Shown here: one piece after another, positions 19,156-27,564 of the stretch
Position numbering within the stretch: position 1 is the first letter of the stretch
How the letters are laid out: every line of letters starts with the position of its first letter
Source: Nostocoides sp. HKS02
GTDB lineage: Bacteria; Actinomycetota; Actinomycetes; Actinomycetales; Dermatophilaceae
NCBI RefSeq assembly: GCF_009707485.1
Contig: NZ_CP046121.1
Coordinates: 3,038,001-3,102,000, forward strand
DNA length: 64,000 nt
Reading direction: 5' to 3'
Made by a program: the position numbers and the translations under genes
The notes under the pieces: model-generated
Told to the model about the DNA's origin: nothing
The model's input: the letters and a program-made list of their open reading frames with translations, nothing else
The model's database searches: none

Positions 19156-19584
19156 ATGAGCCGAATTCCGCTGGGACCCCTCAGTGGCAACAACCTGGGC
19201 GACTACCTGCGCGAGCAGCGTCAGACCGCCCGGCTCTCGCTGCGTCAGCTCTCCGAGCTGGCCGGCATCTCCAACCCCTACCTGTCGCAGATCGAGCGTG
19301 GCCTCAAGAGGCCCAGCGCAGAGATCCTCCAGCAGCTCGCCAAGGGCCTCGAGGTCTCAGCAGAGTCGCTCTACGTCCGGGCGGGGATTCTCGACGAGCG
19401 GCAGGGGCACGACGCCGAGCCGCTCGACACCAGGGCCGTCATCGGCGCCGACCCGCAGCTCACCGCACGCCAGAAGGCCGCCCTCCTGGACATCTACGAC
19501 TCGTTCGTGGCAGCCCAGGAAGCGCCGGACCGCAAGCGTCCAGCCGTCAAGGCCGCCAAGACCACCCCAACCCCCCGCAAATGA
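19156..19584 (+). CDS. XRE-family helix-turn-helix regulator
   Basis: A 142-residue regulator with an HTH_3 domain at ~10-70: LGDYLREQRQTARLSLRQLSELAGISNPYLSQIERGLKRPS. A charged C-terminal tail of ~70 residues follows. It lies directly upstream of the HBHA-like gene, the same arrangement as Rv0474-hbhA in M. tuberculosis, so it likely controls that gene. Confidence 0.88.
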   Translation: MSRIPLGPLSGNNLGDYLREQRQTARLSLRQLSELAGISNPYLSQIERGLKRPSAEILQQLAKGLEVSAESLYVRAGILDERQGHDAEPLDTRAVIGADPQLTARQKAALLDIYDSFVAAQEAPDRKRPAVKAAKTTPTPRK

Positions 19585-19595
19585 AGGAGATCCCC

Positions 19596-20195
19596 ATGGC
19601 ACTCGTTGCCGACATCCGCAAGACCGTCACCGACACCACTCCCGTGTTCGCCGCCGTCGGCCTGACCGACCTGGCCGTCGAGAAGGTCCGCGACGCCCGC
19701 GTCCGCGCTGCCGCGGTTCGCCTCGAGCTCGAGCCCGCCAAGCTGCAGGTCAAGGCCCAGGAGTCCTACGAGTCCGTGGCCGCCCGGGGCGAGCGCCTCG
19801 TCAAGCGCGTCCGCACCCAGAAGTCCACCAAGGACCTCATCGCCCAGGCCGAGGCGACCTTCGCCCTCGGCAAGGGTGCCGTGACCACGGTCCGCCACTC
19901 GGCCAGCGAGATCCAGCGCTCCGCCAAGGCCACCCTGACCACGGGCCGTCGCGAGGCCGCCACCACCGCCCAGACCGTCGCCGGCTCCATCATCGGCGAG
20001 ACGGCGACCACGGCCGCCGAGGTGAAGCAGTCCGCTGCGCGCACCCGCACGGCCGCCAAGCGCACGGCCACCACGGCCAAGAAGTCGACGAGCGCCAGCA
20101 AGACGGCGACCAAGCGCGCGACCACCGGTGCCAAGAACACCGCGTCCGCCACGAAGAAGGCCACCGAGGCGGCTGCCACCAAGGTCGGCGACTGA
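19596..20195 (+). CDS. HBHA-like heparin-binding surface protein
   Basis: 199 residues. N-terminal ~110 residues predict as a helical or coiled-coil segment (AVEKVRDARVRAAAVRLELEP). The C-terminal ~85 residues are Lys/Ala/Thr repeats (AAKRTA, AKKSTS, TATKRA) like the lysine-rich tail of mycobacterial HBHA that binds sulfated sugars. No signal peptide, as in HBHA. AAGGAG precedes ATG 19596 by 6 nt. It may alternatively be a histone-like DNA-binding protein. Confidence 0.75.
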   Translation: MALVADIRKTVTDTTPVFAAVGLTDLAVEKVRDARVRAAAVRLELEPAKLQVKAQESYESVAARGERLVKRVRTQKSTKDLIAQAEATFALGKGAVTTVRHSASEIQRSAKATLTTGRREAATTAQTVAGSIIGETATTAAEVKQSAARTRTAAKRTATTAKKSTSASKTATKRATTGAKNTASATKKATEAAATKVGD

Positions 20196-20210
20196 CCCTC
20201 ACGCTGAACC

Positions 20211-20246
20211 CGAACGGCCCCCGCCCCTCCCGGCGGGGGCCGTTCG
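20211..20246 (+). terminator. Strong hairpin after HBHA-like gene
   Basis: A perfect 15-bp GC-rich stem (20211-20225 with 20232-20246) and a 6-nt loop, 16 bp after the stop. Likely intrinsic terminator without a long U-run, usual in actinobacteria. Confidence 0.8.
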
Positions 20247-20252
20247 CGTCGC

Positions 20253-20258
20253 TAGGGT
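20253..20258 (+). promoter_or_regulatory. -10 box of asparaginase gene, leaderless
   Basis: TAGGGT with a 6-nt spacer to GTG 20265. Confidence 0.6.
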
Positions 20259-20264
20259 TGTCAG

Positions 20265-21254
20265 GTGACTACGCGGCATACGACCACCACCACGACGCCA
20301 CCCGCTCTCGGCGAGGCGCCGGTCCTCGCCCACTACGTCAGGGGCGGTTTCGTCGAGTCGGCACACCGCGCGTCCGTCGTCGCCACGGCGCCGCACGGCG
20401 AGCACCTGCTGGCCCTGGGTGCCGTGGACGACCCGGTGTTCCCACGCTCGGCGAACAAGCCGATCCAGACCGTCGCGATGGTCCGCGCCGGGCTGCAGCT
20501 GCCGCCGGAGCACCTTGCGCTCGCCTCGGCCAGCCACTCCGGCGAGGACTTTCACGTCGCGGGGGTGCGGGCCATGCTCGCGTCGGCGGGCCTCGACGAG
20601 ACCGACCTCCAGAACACCGCTGACTACCCCGTCGACGACCAGGCCCGCGAGGCGGTGATCCGCGCTGGCGGCAGCAAGCTCCGGGTCACCCAGAACTGCT
20701 CCGGCAAGCACGCCGCGATGCTCGCGACCTGCGTCGCGAACGGCTGGGACACCACGACCTACCTCGACCGCGCCCACCCGCTCCAACAGGCCATTGCCGC
20801 CACCCTGAGCGAGCTCACGGGGGACCAGATCGGGGCGGTGGCGGTCGACGGCTGTGGCGCACCGGTCATGGCGATCACGCTCGCAGGCCTCGCCCGCGCC
20901 TTCGGTCGCCTCGCCTCCGCAGCGCCTGGCACCGTCGAGGCCCAGGTCGCGGACGCGATCCGCGCCCACCCTGCCTACCTCGGGGGCACCGGTCGCGACG
21001 TGACTGCCCTGATCGCCAAGACGCCCGGTCTGATCGCCAAGGACGGCGCCGAGTCGGTGTACGCCGTGGGGCTCGCCGACGGCCGCGGGATCGCCCTGAA
21101 GGTCGCCGACGGTTACCCCCGGGCCAAACCGGTGATCCTCGCCGCCGTGCTGCGCCGCCTGGGGGTCGAGTCCGACGCGCTCGCGCAGCTCGAGAACGCA
21201 CCGGTGCTCGGCCACGGCGAACCTGTCGGGGCCATCGTCGCCGTCGGCATCTGA
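20265..21254 (+). CDS. Asparaginase (Asparaginase_II family)
   Basis: A 329-residue protein of the rhizobial-type asparaginase family, which hydrolyses L-asparagine to aspartate and ammonia. Seen: PRSANKPIQ near 62-70, SASHSGE, and the conserved catalytic block NCSGKHAAML followed by DGCGAP. The N-terminus is a Thr-rich tail (TTRHTTTTTTPP). Monocistronic between a terminator and dtd. Confidence 0.88.
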   Translation: MTTRHTTTTTTPPALGEAPVLAHYVRGGFVESAHRASVVATAPHGEHLLALGAVDDPVFPRSANKPIQTVAMVRAGLQLPPEHLALASASHSGEDFHVAGVRAMLASAGLDETDLQNTADYPVDDQAREAVIRAGGSKLRVTQNCSGKHAAMLATCVANGWDTTTYLDRAHPLQQAIAATLSELTGDQIGAVAVDGCGAPVMAITLAGLARAFGRLASAAPGTVEAQVADAIRAHPAYLGGTGRDVTALIAKTPGLIAKDGAESVYAVGLADGRGIALKVADGYPRAKPVILAAVLRRLGVESDALAQLENAPVLGHGEPVGAIVAVGI

Positions 21255-21257
21255 CCC

Positions 21258-21683
21258 GTGCGCGCGGTCCTCCAGCGGGTCACCACGGCCTCGGTGTCGG
21301 TGGCGGGCGAGGTCGTCGGAGCGATCGAGCGACCAGGTCTGCTGGCGCTCGTCGGCGTCACGCACTCGGACGGCCCGGTCGAGGTGGCCGCCATGGTGCG
21401 CAAGATCAGCGAGCTGCGCATCCTGCGGGAGGAGCGGTCGGTGCTCGACGACGCTGCTCCCGTCCTGGTGGTCAGCCAGTTCACCCTGTATGCCGACCTG
21501 CGCAAGGGCCGGCGCCCGTCCTGGAGCAACGCCGCGCCCGGCTCCGTGGCCGAGCCGCTGGTCGAGGCGGTGGTCGATGGTCTGCGAGAGCTCGGTGTCG
21601 AGGTGGCGACCGGGCGGTTCGGCGCGATGATGGAGGTCCAACTCGTCAACGATGGCCCAGTGACGGTGGTCGTCGACGTCTGA
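21258..21683 (+). CDS. dtd: D-aminoacyl-tRNA deacylase
   Basis: A 141-residue housekeeping enzyme removing D-amino acids from tRNA. Starts MRAVLQRV; active-site [16 protein letters not shown] and C-terminal NDGPVTV with the Gly-Pro motif are present. Starts 3 bp after the asparaginase stop, so probably co-transcribed. Confidence 0.95.
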   Translation: MRAVLQRVTTASVSVAGEVVGAIERPGLLALVGVTHSDGPVEVAAMVRKISELRILREERSVLDDAAPVLVVSQFTLYADLRKGRRPSWSNAAPGSVAEPLVEAVVDGLRELGVEVATGRFGAMMEVQLVNDGPVTVVVDV

Positions 21684-21687
21684 CCCT

Positions 21688-21693
21688 TAGGCT
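21688..21693 (+). promoter_or_regulatory. -10 box of DUF2516 gene, leaderless
   Basis: TAGGCT with a 6-nt spacer to ATG 21700. Confidence 0.6.
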
Positions 21694-21699
21694 GTCTGC

Positions 21700-22036
21700 A
21701 TGTTCTACGCACTTGGCTCGGCACAGGGAATCGTGATCCTGCTGCTCTCGGTGGCCGCCTTCGCGGCCGAGGTGTTCGCGCTGGTCGACACCCTGCGCAC
21801 GCGCCCGGACGCCTTCGTGGCCGCGAGCAAGCGCACCAAGAAGTTCTGGGCCATCGTCAACGCGGTCGCCGTCGTCCTCGGGTTCATCTCGATCGCCAAC
21901 TCGATCACGCTTGTTCTCCGTGGGCATCATCGCGATCGTGGGCTCGGGGATCTACCTCGCGGACGTGCGCCCCGCGCTGCAGCAGGTTCGGGGGACGGGC
22001 CGAGGCCAGCACATGGGACCCTACGGACCATGGTGA
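21700..22036 (+). pseudogene. DUF2516 membrane protein, single-base frameshift
   Basis: Start MFYALGSAQGIVILLLSVAAFAAEVFAL matches the DUF2516 family of small actinobacterial membrane proteins. After ...SIANSITL (about 21908-21914) the frame must shift by one base to continue with FSVGIIAIVGSGIYLADVRPAL and stop at 22036. The total of 337 nt equals 112 codons plus one base. Removing one T from CTTGTT restores the family sequence. It may be a true pseudogene or a sequencing error. The uncorrected frame runs on into the cupin gene, creating a false fusion. Confidence 0.75.
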
Positions 22037-22425
22037 ACGACATGGGGGAGGCCACCGAGGTGCCGCAGCTGACTGACCCGCGCGAGGGCATCTTCACCGT
22101 CGAGCGGCCCTGGGGGAACTTCCAGCAGTTCGTGTCGAACGAGCGCGTGACGGTCAAGATCATCACCGTCGACCCGGGTCACCGGCTGTCGCTGCAGACC
22201 CATGACCACCGGGGTGAGTTCTGGCAGGTGCTCGACGTGCCGATCGAGGTCACGGTCGGGGAGCGCACCTGGACTGCGGAGCCCGGTGAGGCCGTCTGGG
22301 TGCCCTGCACCGCCATCCACCGCATGGCCAACAAGGGCGACCGCCCGGGCCGCCTGCTCGAGATCGCCTTCGGGGACTTCGACGAGGCCGACATCGTGCG
22401 CCTCGAGGACGACTACGCGCGCTGA
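22030..22425 (+). CDS. Cupin phosphomannose isomerase type II-like protein
   Basis: A 131-residue single-cupin protein like the C-terminal domain of mannose-6-phosphate isomerase type II. Motifs: RPWGNFQQF, DPGHRLSLQTHDHRGEFWQVL (metal-binding His/Glu set) and GEAVWVPCTAIHRMAN. ATG 22030 lies inside the end of the DUF2516 gene. Its 3' end overlaps the convergent methyltransferase gene by 13 bp. Confidence 0.85.
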   Translation: MVNDMGEATEVPQLTDPREGIFTVERPWGNFQQFVSNERVTVKIITVDPGHRLSLQTHDHRGEFWQVLDVPIEVTVGERTWTAEPGEAVWVPCTAIHRMANKGDRPGRLLEIAFGDFDEADIVRLEDDYAR

Positions 22426-23222
22426 CGACGCACCGCGTCCACCGCGTCCCAGGCCACGGTGACCTCTCCCAGCCGCCACCGTGCGGGGCCGTCGACGACG
22501 GGCCACCCCTCGTCGCGTACAGCCGCCACGGTCGCCAGGAAGCGCTGACGCACGCCGAAGCTCGCGTGGTGCGCCGAATGCGCCCAGGCCCGGTCGAGCG
22601 CGCCGAGCCACGCGTGCACGGGCTCCCCCTGGACATTGCGGTGGATGAGCGCCTTCGGCAGACGCTCGGCGATCGCCGACGGGCTGGTCAACCCGCGAAG
22701 CCGCCACGACAGTGTCAGCGAGAGCGGCCCGGAGCGGTCCACGGCGACCCATGTGCTCAGGCGGCCGAGCTCGTCGCAGGTGCCGTCGACGAGCACCCCG
22801 TGCGGCGCGAGACGGGCCTGGACCGTCGACCAGGCGCCCGCCACCTCGGACTCGTCGTACTGACGCAGGACGTTGAAGGCGCGCACGACCGTCGCCTGCC
22901 GCCCGTCCGGCAGCGGCACCTCGAAACCGCCGCGCCGAAAGGACAGGCCCTCGCGCTCGAGGGACGCGGCGCGGGTGACCCGGTCAGGGTCGATCTCGAT
23001 CCCCACGACCTCGACATCGGCCCGCACCCGTCGGAGCCGGTCGTGCAGCTCGACGGCGGTGACGGGCGACGCGCCGTACCCCAGGTCCACGACGACGGGC
23101 GGCTCGGTACTGCGCACCAGGCGCCACGACTGCGGCCCGGCCAGCCAACGGTCGACCCGGCGCAGGCGGTTGGGGTTGGTCGTTCCCCGGGTGATGGTGC
23201 CTACCGGCCGCGGTCCAGCCAC
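22413..23222 (-). CDS. Class I SAM-dependent methyltransferase-like protein
   Basis: 269 residues. SAM-binding motif I VVVDLGYGASP near 44-54 and an acidic motif II VGIEIDPDR fit a Rossmann methyltransferase; substrate unknown. A TAGGCT box on the minus strand (23229-23234) ends 6 nt before GTG 23222. Divergent from the next gene by 41 bp. Confidence 0.8.
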   Translation of the reverse strand: MAGPRPVGTITRGTTNPNRLRRVDRWLAGPQSWRLVRSTEPPVVVDLGYGASPVTAVELHDRLRRVRADVEVVGIEIDPDRVTRAASLEREGLSFRRGGFEVPLPDGRQATVVRAFNVLRQYDESEVAGAWSTVQARLAPHGVLVDGTCDELGRLSTWVAVDRSGPLSLTLSWRLRGLTSPSAIAERLPKALIHRNVQGEPVHAWLGALDRAWAHSAHHASFGVRQRFLATVAAVRDEGWPVVDGPARWRLGEVTVAWDAVDAVRRQRA

Positions 23223-23228
23223 GCGGGC

Positions 23229-23234
23229 AGCCTA
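23229..23234 (-). promoter_or_regulatory. -10 box of methyltransferase gene, leaderless
   Basis: The minus strand reads TAGGCT with a 6-nt spacer to GTG 23222. It is back to back with the plus-strand TAGGGT at 23252. Confidence 0.6.
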
Positions 23235-23251
23235 CGCGGCGGCAGCGGCTC

Positions 23252-23257
23252 TAGGGT
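23252..23257 (+). promoter_or_regulatory. -10 box of 23264 gene, leaderless
   Basis: TAGGGT with a 6-nt spacer to GTG 23264. Confidence 0.6.
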
Positions 23258-23263
23258 GAGGGC

Positions 23264-24049
23264 GTGATCTGGCGCGGGCGTGACATCAGCCGCAGCATGG
23301 TGGCCCTGGTGACCTCGCTCAGTGCGCTGGCCCTGCTCGGATTGGCCACCCACGCACCGCGGTGGTTCGGCCATGACGAGGGGTTCGCCAACGTGGCACC
23401 CGGGCTGCTGACCGTGGCTCCCGAGGCGAGAGGGGTCGCCACCCTCGGGGGTGGTGTCGCGGTGTCGCTGTACTCGGACGGCATGCGGATCACCCGCGAC
23501 AACGACATGCTCCTGCAGACCGTCATCGGCGGCTCCATGCTGTCCGCCGTCCAGGGCCACACGACCGGCACCGGCGCCGACACCCGCGAACACGTCGACC
23601 GACAGCTCGACAACGTCACCATCGACGAGCTCGTGTTCCTGCCCGGCCGCGCGACGTACTTCGGCCACGCCTACGACGACGCGGGGTCCGTGCCGTTCAC
23701 CCTCCGCATCGAGCTCGCTGGCTCGTCGATCCGGATCGGAGCCTCGATCAACGGCGCCGACGCCGTGGTCTGGCACCTCAACCGCCAGACGGGCACGACG
23801 GGGCTGCGGCCGGCGATCAGCAGAACCAACCTGCGGGGACGTGCTGCCTGGATCGCGCCCAGCACGCCCGAGGGTCGAGCCGCGTTCACGACGGTTCTCG
23901 GAACGGACGTGGGAGCCGGTCCGCAACGGGTGGCGCGCGGCGTCGACCTGCTCTCGGCGGGTCGCACCGACGTCCACATCTGGACCGACTCGGGATTCCT
24001 CACGGTGTCCTCCCAGGCCAGGCCGCGTCCGAGCCCCACCACGTCGTAG
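23264..24049 (+). CDS. Secreted or membrane-anchored protein of unknown function
   Basis: 261 residues. One N-terminal hydrophobic segment (residues ~11-28, [18 protein letters not shown]) could be a signal or anchor. The remainder is a mixed region without a motif I recognise (for example [29 protein letters not shown]). It precedes mshA by 31 bp, but mshA appears to have its own promoter. Confidence 0.7.
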   Translation: MIWRGRDISRSMVALVTSLSALALLGLATHAPRWFGHDEGFANVAPGLLTVAPEARGVATLGGGVAVSLYSDGMRITRDNDMLLQTVIGGSMLSAVQGHTTGTGADTREHVDRQLDNVTIDELVFLPGRATYFGHAYDDAGSVPFTLRIELAGSSIRIGASINGADAVVWHLNRQTGTTGLRPAISRTNLRGRAAWIAPSTPEGRAAFTTVLGTDVGAGPQRVARGVDLLSAGRTDVHIWTDSGFLTVSSQARPRPSPTTS

Positions 24050-24080
24050 CGCCCGCATCGTGGCGTGGCAGACTCGCGAC

Positions 24081-25394
24081 ATGGGCTGCTGCGACCGCAT
24101 CGACCGCGTCGCGATGCTCAGCGTGCACACCTCGCCGCTGGAGCAGCCCGGGACCGGTGACGCGGGCGGCATGAACGTCTACGTCGTCGAGGTCGCCCGC
24201 CAGCTCGCGCGCCGCGGCGTCGAGGTCGAGATCTTCACCCGCACGACCACGGCCGAGCTGCCGCCCACCGTCGAGCTCGAGCCGGGCGTGCTCGTGCGCC
24301 ACGTGACGGCCGGGCCCTACGAGGGCCTGGGCAAGGGGGACCTGCCGGGTCAGCTCTGCGCGTTCGCAGCGGGGGTGATGCGCACCGGCGCCCACGAGCC
24401 CGAGGGGCACTACAGCCTCGTGCACTCGCACTACTGGCTGTCGGGTCAGGTGGGATGGCTCGCCGCTGACCGCTGGCAGGTGCCGCTGGTCCACACGATG
24501 CACACGATGGCGCGCGTCAAGAACCTCCATCTTGCCGAGGGCGACACCCCGGAGCCCGCTGGCCGCGAGATCGGTGAGGTGCAGGTCGTCGAGGCGGCGG
24601 ACCGCCTCATCGCCAACACCCTGGGCGAGCGTCACGAGCTGATCGAGCTGTATGCCGCCGACCCCGACAAGGTCGTCGTCGTCCCCCCAGGGGTGGACCT
24701 CTCGCTCTTCTCTCCCGGCGACACGCGCGCTGCCCGAGCGGCGACCGGGTTGCCCCAGGACGCGAAGGTGCTGCTCTTCGTCGGACGCATCCAGCCGCTC
24801 AAGGCGCCCGAGGTGCTCATCAAGGCCGGGGCCGAGCTCCTCGCGCGCCACCCGAACTGGCGCGGCGAGCTCGTGATCGCCGTGGTGGGAGGCCCCTCAG
24901 GGTCGGGCCTGGCCCACCCGCAGGGGCTGCAGGAGCTCGCAGACGGGCTGGGAGTCGCGCCGCAGGTGCGGTTCGTGCCGCCGGTGCCTCGCACCGAGCT
25001 GGCGCAGTGGTACCGAGCTGCCGACCTCGTCGTCGTGCCCTCGCACTCCGAGTCCTTCGGTCTGGTGGCCGTGGAGGCCCAGGCTTGTGGCACCCCGGTC
25101 GTCGCGGCCCGGGTGGGTGGCCTGCCCACCGCTGTGGGCGAGGCAGGTGTCCTGGTGGACGGTCACGACCCGCACGTCTGGGCCGACACCCTCGATGCAC
25201 TGCTGCACGACCCGGAGCGTCGCGAGGCGTTGTCGCGCAAGGCGGTCGAGCACGCCGCGCTGTTCGGGTGGGACCGCACGACGGAGCGCCTCTACGAGGT
25301 GTACGTCGAGGCCTGCCGGGCCCGTGCGCTCACCAAGGACACCCCATCACCCAACGGGTCCCTGGCCGGCATCCCCGCGGCGGTCACGCCGTGA
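24081..25394 (+). CDS. mshA: D-inositol-3-phosphate glycosyltransferase
   Basis: 437 residues, first step of mycothiol synthesis: GlcNAc transfer from UDP-GlcNAc to inositol-3-phosphate. GT-B fold: N-terminal [42 protein letters not shown], then nucleotide-sugar domain [14 protein letters not shown] and the ExxxE motif in [23 protein letters not shown] 24081 follows CAGACT by 6 nt, a weaker version of the local leaderless pattern. Followed by ybjN and gpmA, as in the M. tuberculosis Rv0486-0489 region. Confidence 0.95.
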   Translation: MGCCDRIDRVAMLSVHTSPLEQPGTGDAGGMNVYVVEVARQLARRGVEVEIFTRTTTAELPPTVELEPGVLVRHVTAGPYEGLGKGDLPGQLCAFAAGVMRTGAHEPEGHYSLVHSHYWLSGQVGWLAADRWQVPLVHTMHTMARVKNLHLAEGDTPEPAGREIGEVQVVEAADRLIANTLGERHELIELYAADPDKVVVVPPGVDLSLFSPGDTRAARAATGLPQDAKVLLFVGRIQPLKAPEVLIKAGAELLARHPNWRGELVIAVVGGPSGSGLAHPQGLQELADGLGVAPQVRFVPPVPRTELAQWYRAADLVVVPSHSESFGLVAVEAQACGTPVVAARVGGLPTAVGEAGVLVDGHDPHVWADTLDALLHDPERREALSRKAVEHAALFGWDRTTERLYEVYVEACRARALTKDTPSPNGSLAGIPAAVTP

Positions 25395-25932
25395 GCGGGG
25401 CAGCGAACGGTCACGCCGCCGGGCTCGGGATGACCATCGAGTCCTACCTCGCGGACGCCCAGATCGAGTGGGAGCCAGGGGCGCGGGACGGCGAGTTCGT
25501 GCTCACGCTGCCGGGCGACAAGAAGCTCAAGACCGTGGCCTCGCTGGTTGCCGGCGCCGACACCCTGTCCGTGTCGGCCTTCGTCATCCGCAACCCGGAC
25601 GAGAACCACGAGACGTTCTACCGCTACCTCCTGCGCAAGAACCTCCGCCTCCCCGGCCTGGCGTATGCCGTCGACACCACCGGTGACGTCTACGTCACCG
25701 GCCGGCTGCCCGCCGCCGCCGTCGACGCGGCATACCTCGACCAGCTTGTTGGGCGCGCTGCTCGAGGCGGCGGACGCGCACTTCAACGAGCTGCTGGCGA
25801 TCGGCTTCCCTTTCCTCGATGCGCAAGGAGTGGGACTGGCGCGTCTCGCGGGGCGAGTCGCTGCGCAACCTCGAGGCCTTCCGGTCGATCCTCCAGCGGG
25901 ACGGTGACCCGGGTCCGGAGCAGGCTCAGTAG
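25391..25932 (+). pseudogene. YbjN-domain protein, two single-base frameshifts
   Basis: Starts at GTG 25391, overlapping the mshA stop as GTGA. The first frame gives MTIESYLADAQIEWEPG...AAYLDQL, then the frame shifts near 25745 (CTTGTTG) to LGALLEAADAHFNELLAIGFP, and again near 25808 (CCCTTTCC) to SSMRKEWDWRVSRGESLRNLEAF. The 542 nt equal 180 codons plus two bases. Deleting one T at each site restores a continuous YbjN-like protein homologous to Rv0487. It may be a pseudogene or sequencing error. YbjN proteins resemble type III secretion chaperones; function unknown. Confidence 0.8.
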
Positions 25933-25935
25933 GCT
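25930..25935 (+). promoter_or_regulatory. -10 box of gpmA, leaderless
   Basis: TAGGCT overlaps the ybjN stop TAG and lies 6 nt before ATG 25942. Confidence 0.6.
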
Positions 25936-25941
25936 GGCGCC

Positions 25942-26676
25942 ATGGCCTACACGCTCATCCTGCTCCGTCACGGGCACTCCGACTGGAACGCCAAGAACCT
26001 CTTCACCGGCTGGGTCGACGTCGACCTGAACGACCAGGGTCGCGACGAGGCCGTCAGCGGTGGACAGCTGTTGAAGGACAAGGGCGTTCTGCCGACCGTC
26101 GTGCACACCTCGGTGCTGCGCCGTGCGATCACGACCGCCAACCTCGCGCTCGACGCGGCGGACCGTCACTGGATACCGGTGCGGCGTGACTGGCGCCTCA
26201 ACGAGCGGCACTACGGCGCGCTCCAGGGTCTCGACAAGGCCGCGACCCGGGAGAAGTACGGCGACGAGCAGTTCATGCTGTGGCGCCGGTCGTTCGACAC
26301 ACCACCGCCGCCCATCGAGGTCGGCAGCGAGTTCGACCAGACCGGCGACCCGCGCTACGACGGTGTCGAGGTTCCGCGCACCGAGTGCCTCAAGGACGTC
26401 ATCGCACGGATGATGCCGTACTGGGAGGGGCCGATCCAGGACGACCTCAGGGCCGGCGAGACCGTCCTGGTCACCGCGCACGGCAACAGCCTGCGCGCGC
26501 TGGTCAAGCACCTCGACCAGATCAGCGATGACGACATCGCGGCGCTCAACATCCCGACCGGCCAGCCGTTGGTCTACACCCTGGACGAGGACTTCATGCC
26601 GGCGCAGCCGGCCGAGTACCTCGACCCGGAGGCCGCCGCGGAGGCCGCGGCCGCCGTGGCAGCGCAGGGGCGCTAG
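25942..26676 (+). CDS. gpmA: 2,3-bisphosphoglycerate-dependent phosphoglycerate mutase
   Basis: A 244-residue glycolytic enzyme. [25 protein letters not shown] carries the phospho-His; [30 protein letters not shown] and [11 protein letters not shown] complete the active site. Normal length. Sits between ybjN and the convergent phoU. Confidence 0.97.
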   Translation: MAYTLILLRHGHSDWNAKNLFTGWVDVDLNDQGRDEAVSGGQLLKDKGVLPTVVHTSVLRRAITTANLALDAADRHWIPVRRDWRLNERHYGALQGLDKAATREKYGDEQFMLWRRSFDTPPPPIEVGSEFDQTGDPRYDGVEVPRTECLKDVIARMMPYWEGPIQDDLRAGETVLVTAHGNSLRALVKHLDQISDDDIAALNIPTGQPLVYTLDEDFMPAQPAEYLDPEAAAEAAAAVAAQGR

Positions 26677-26707
26677 GACCGGTCAGCCCAGGCGGGCTGG
26701 AACCAGG

Positions 26708-27397
26708 TCAGCCGAGCGGCGCTGCGCCGTCCTCCTGGTCCTCGTGGTCCTCGGCGACATCCCACTCGCCGGTGACGAGGTAGACGACGCGGTGAGCGAC
26801 CGAGACCGCGTGGTCCGCGAACCGCTCGTAGTACCGGCCCACCAAGGTCATGTCGACTGCGGCCTCGGTGCCGTGCTTCCACGTGCCGTCGATGAGGTGG
26901 CTGAACAGCGTGCGGTGCAGCTCGTCCATGGCGTCGTCGTCACGCTCGAGGGTCTTGGCGTCCTCGACGTCCTTGGCGGCGATGACCGAGCCGCACTTGG
27001 CGACGATGCGCTCGGCGACCTGGCCCATCTGCAGGATCGTGGCCCTGATGTCGGCCGGCACGGCCGACTCCGGGTACCGCAGTCGCGCGACCTTGGCCAC
27101 GTGGCGCGCGAGGTCGCCCATGCGCTCGAGGTCCGCGCTCATGCGCATCGAGGTGACGACCATGCGCAGGTCGGTGGCCACGGGCTGCTGGCGGGCCAAC
27201 AGGTCGATCGACAACGCGTCGAGCTGCTCGCGCAGGCGGTCGAGCTCCTTGTCGGCCTCGATCACGGACTCGGCGACCTGGATGTCGGCGTCGAGGAGTG
27301 CGGTGGTGGCCCTGGACATCGCCGACCCCGCGAGCCGCGTCATCTCGACGAGCTGGTCGGAGATCGTGTCGAGGTCCTCATGAAAGGCGTCGCGCAT
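26708..27397 (-). CDS. phoU: Phosphate signalling protein PhoU
   Basis: 229 residues of two three-helix bundles. It links the Pst transporter to the phosphate sensor kinase and represses the Pho response under phosphate excess. MRDAFHEDLDTISDQLVEMTRLAG start, then MRMSADLERMGDLARHVAKVA and the second-bundle YYERFADHAVSVAHRV. ATG 27397 has GAGGAA upstream. Divergent from senX3 across a 167-bp region with PHO-like repeats. Confidence 0.94.
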   Translation of the reverse strand: MRDAFHEDLDTISDQLVEMTRLAGSAMSRATTALLDADIQVAESVIEADKELDRLREQLDALSIDLLARQQPVATDLRMVVTSMRMSADLERMGDLARHVAKVARLRYPESAVPADIRATILQMGQVAERIVAKCGSVIAAKDVEDAKTLERDDDAMDELHRTLFSHLIDGTWKHGTEAAVDMTLVGRYYERFADHAVSVAHRVVYLVTGEWDVAEDHEDQEDGAAPLG

Positions 27398-27462
27398 TGC
27401 TTCCTCTGGGTGGGGGCACGCGAAGTGCCGGAGTTGTACGAGCCAGAGGCTCGCACGATGGC

Positions 27463-27500
27463 GTGAACGGTCGGGGGAACCCAGGTGAACATCTGGGAAC
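27463..27500 (-). promoter_or_regulatory. PHO-like direct repeats between phoU and senX3
   Basis: Four GAAC cores at 27465, 27477, 27487 and 27497 (GTTC on the minus strand), spaced 12, 10 and 10 bp, two of them in GTGAAC context. Spacing is less regular than in the pstS box. A plausible RegX3 site. Confidence 0.5.
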
Positions 27501-27551
27501 GGCCCCGCAGGAGCCTGCCCCAACCTGCGCAGAGGCGTCCAGTCCGTTGCG

Positions 27552-27557
27552 TACATT
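27552..27557 (+). promoter_or_regulatory. -10 box of senX3, leaderless
   Basis: TACATT with a 7-nt spacer to GTG 27565. Confidence 0.55.
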
Positions 27558-27564
27558 TGACCAC

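Noticed and set aside
21700..22425. A fused DUF2516-cupin protein of 241 residues
   Set aside because: The join arises from a single-base shift; the two families are separate elsewhere and the cupin has its own ATG at 22030.
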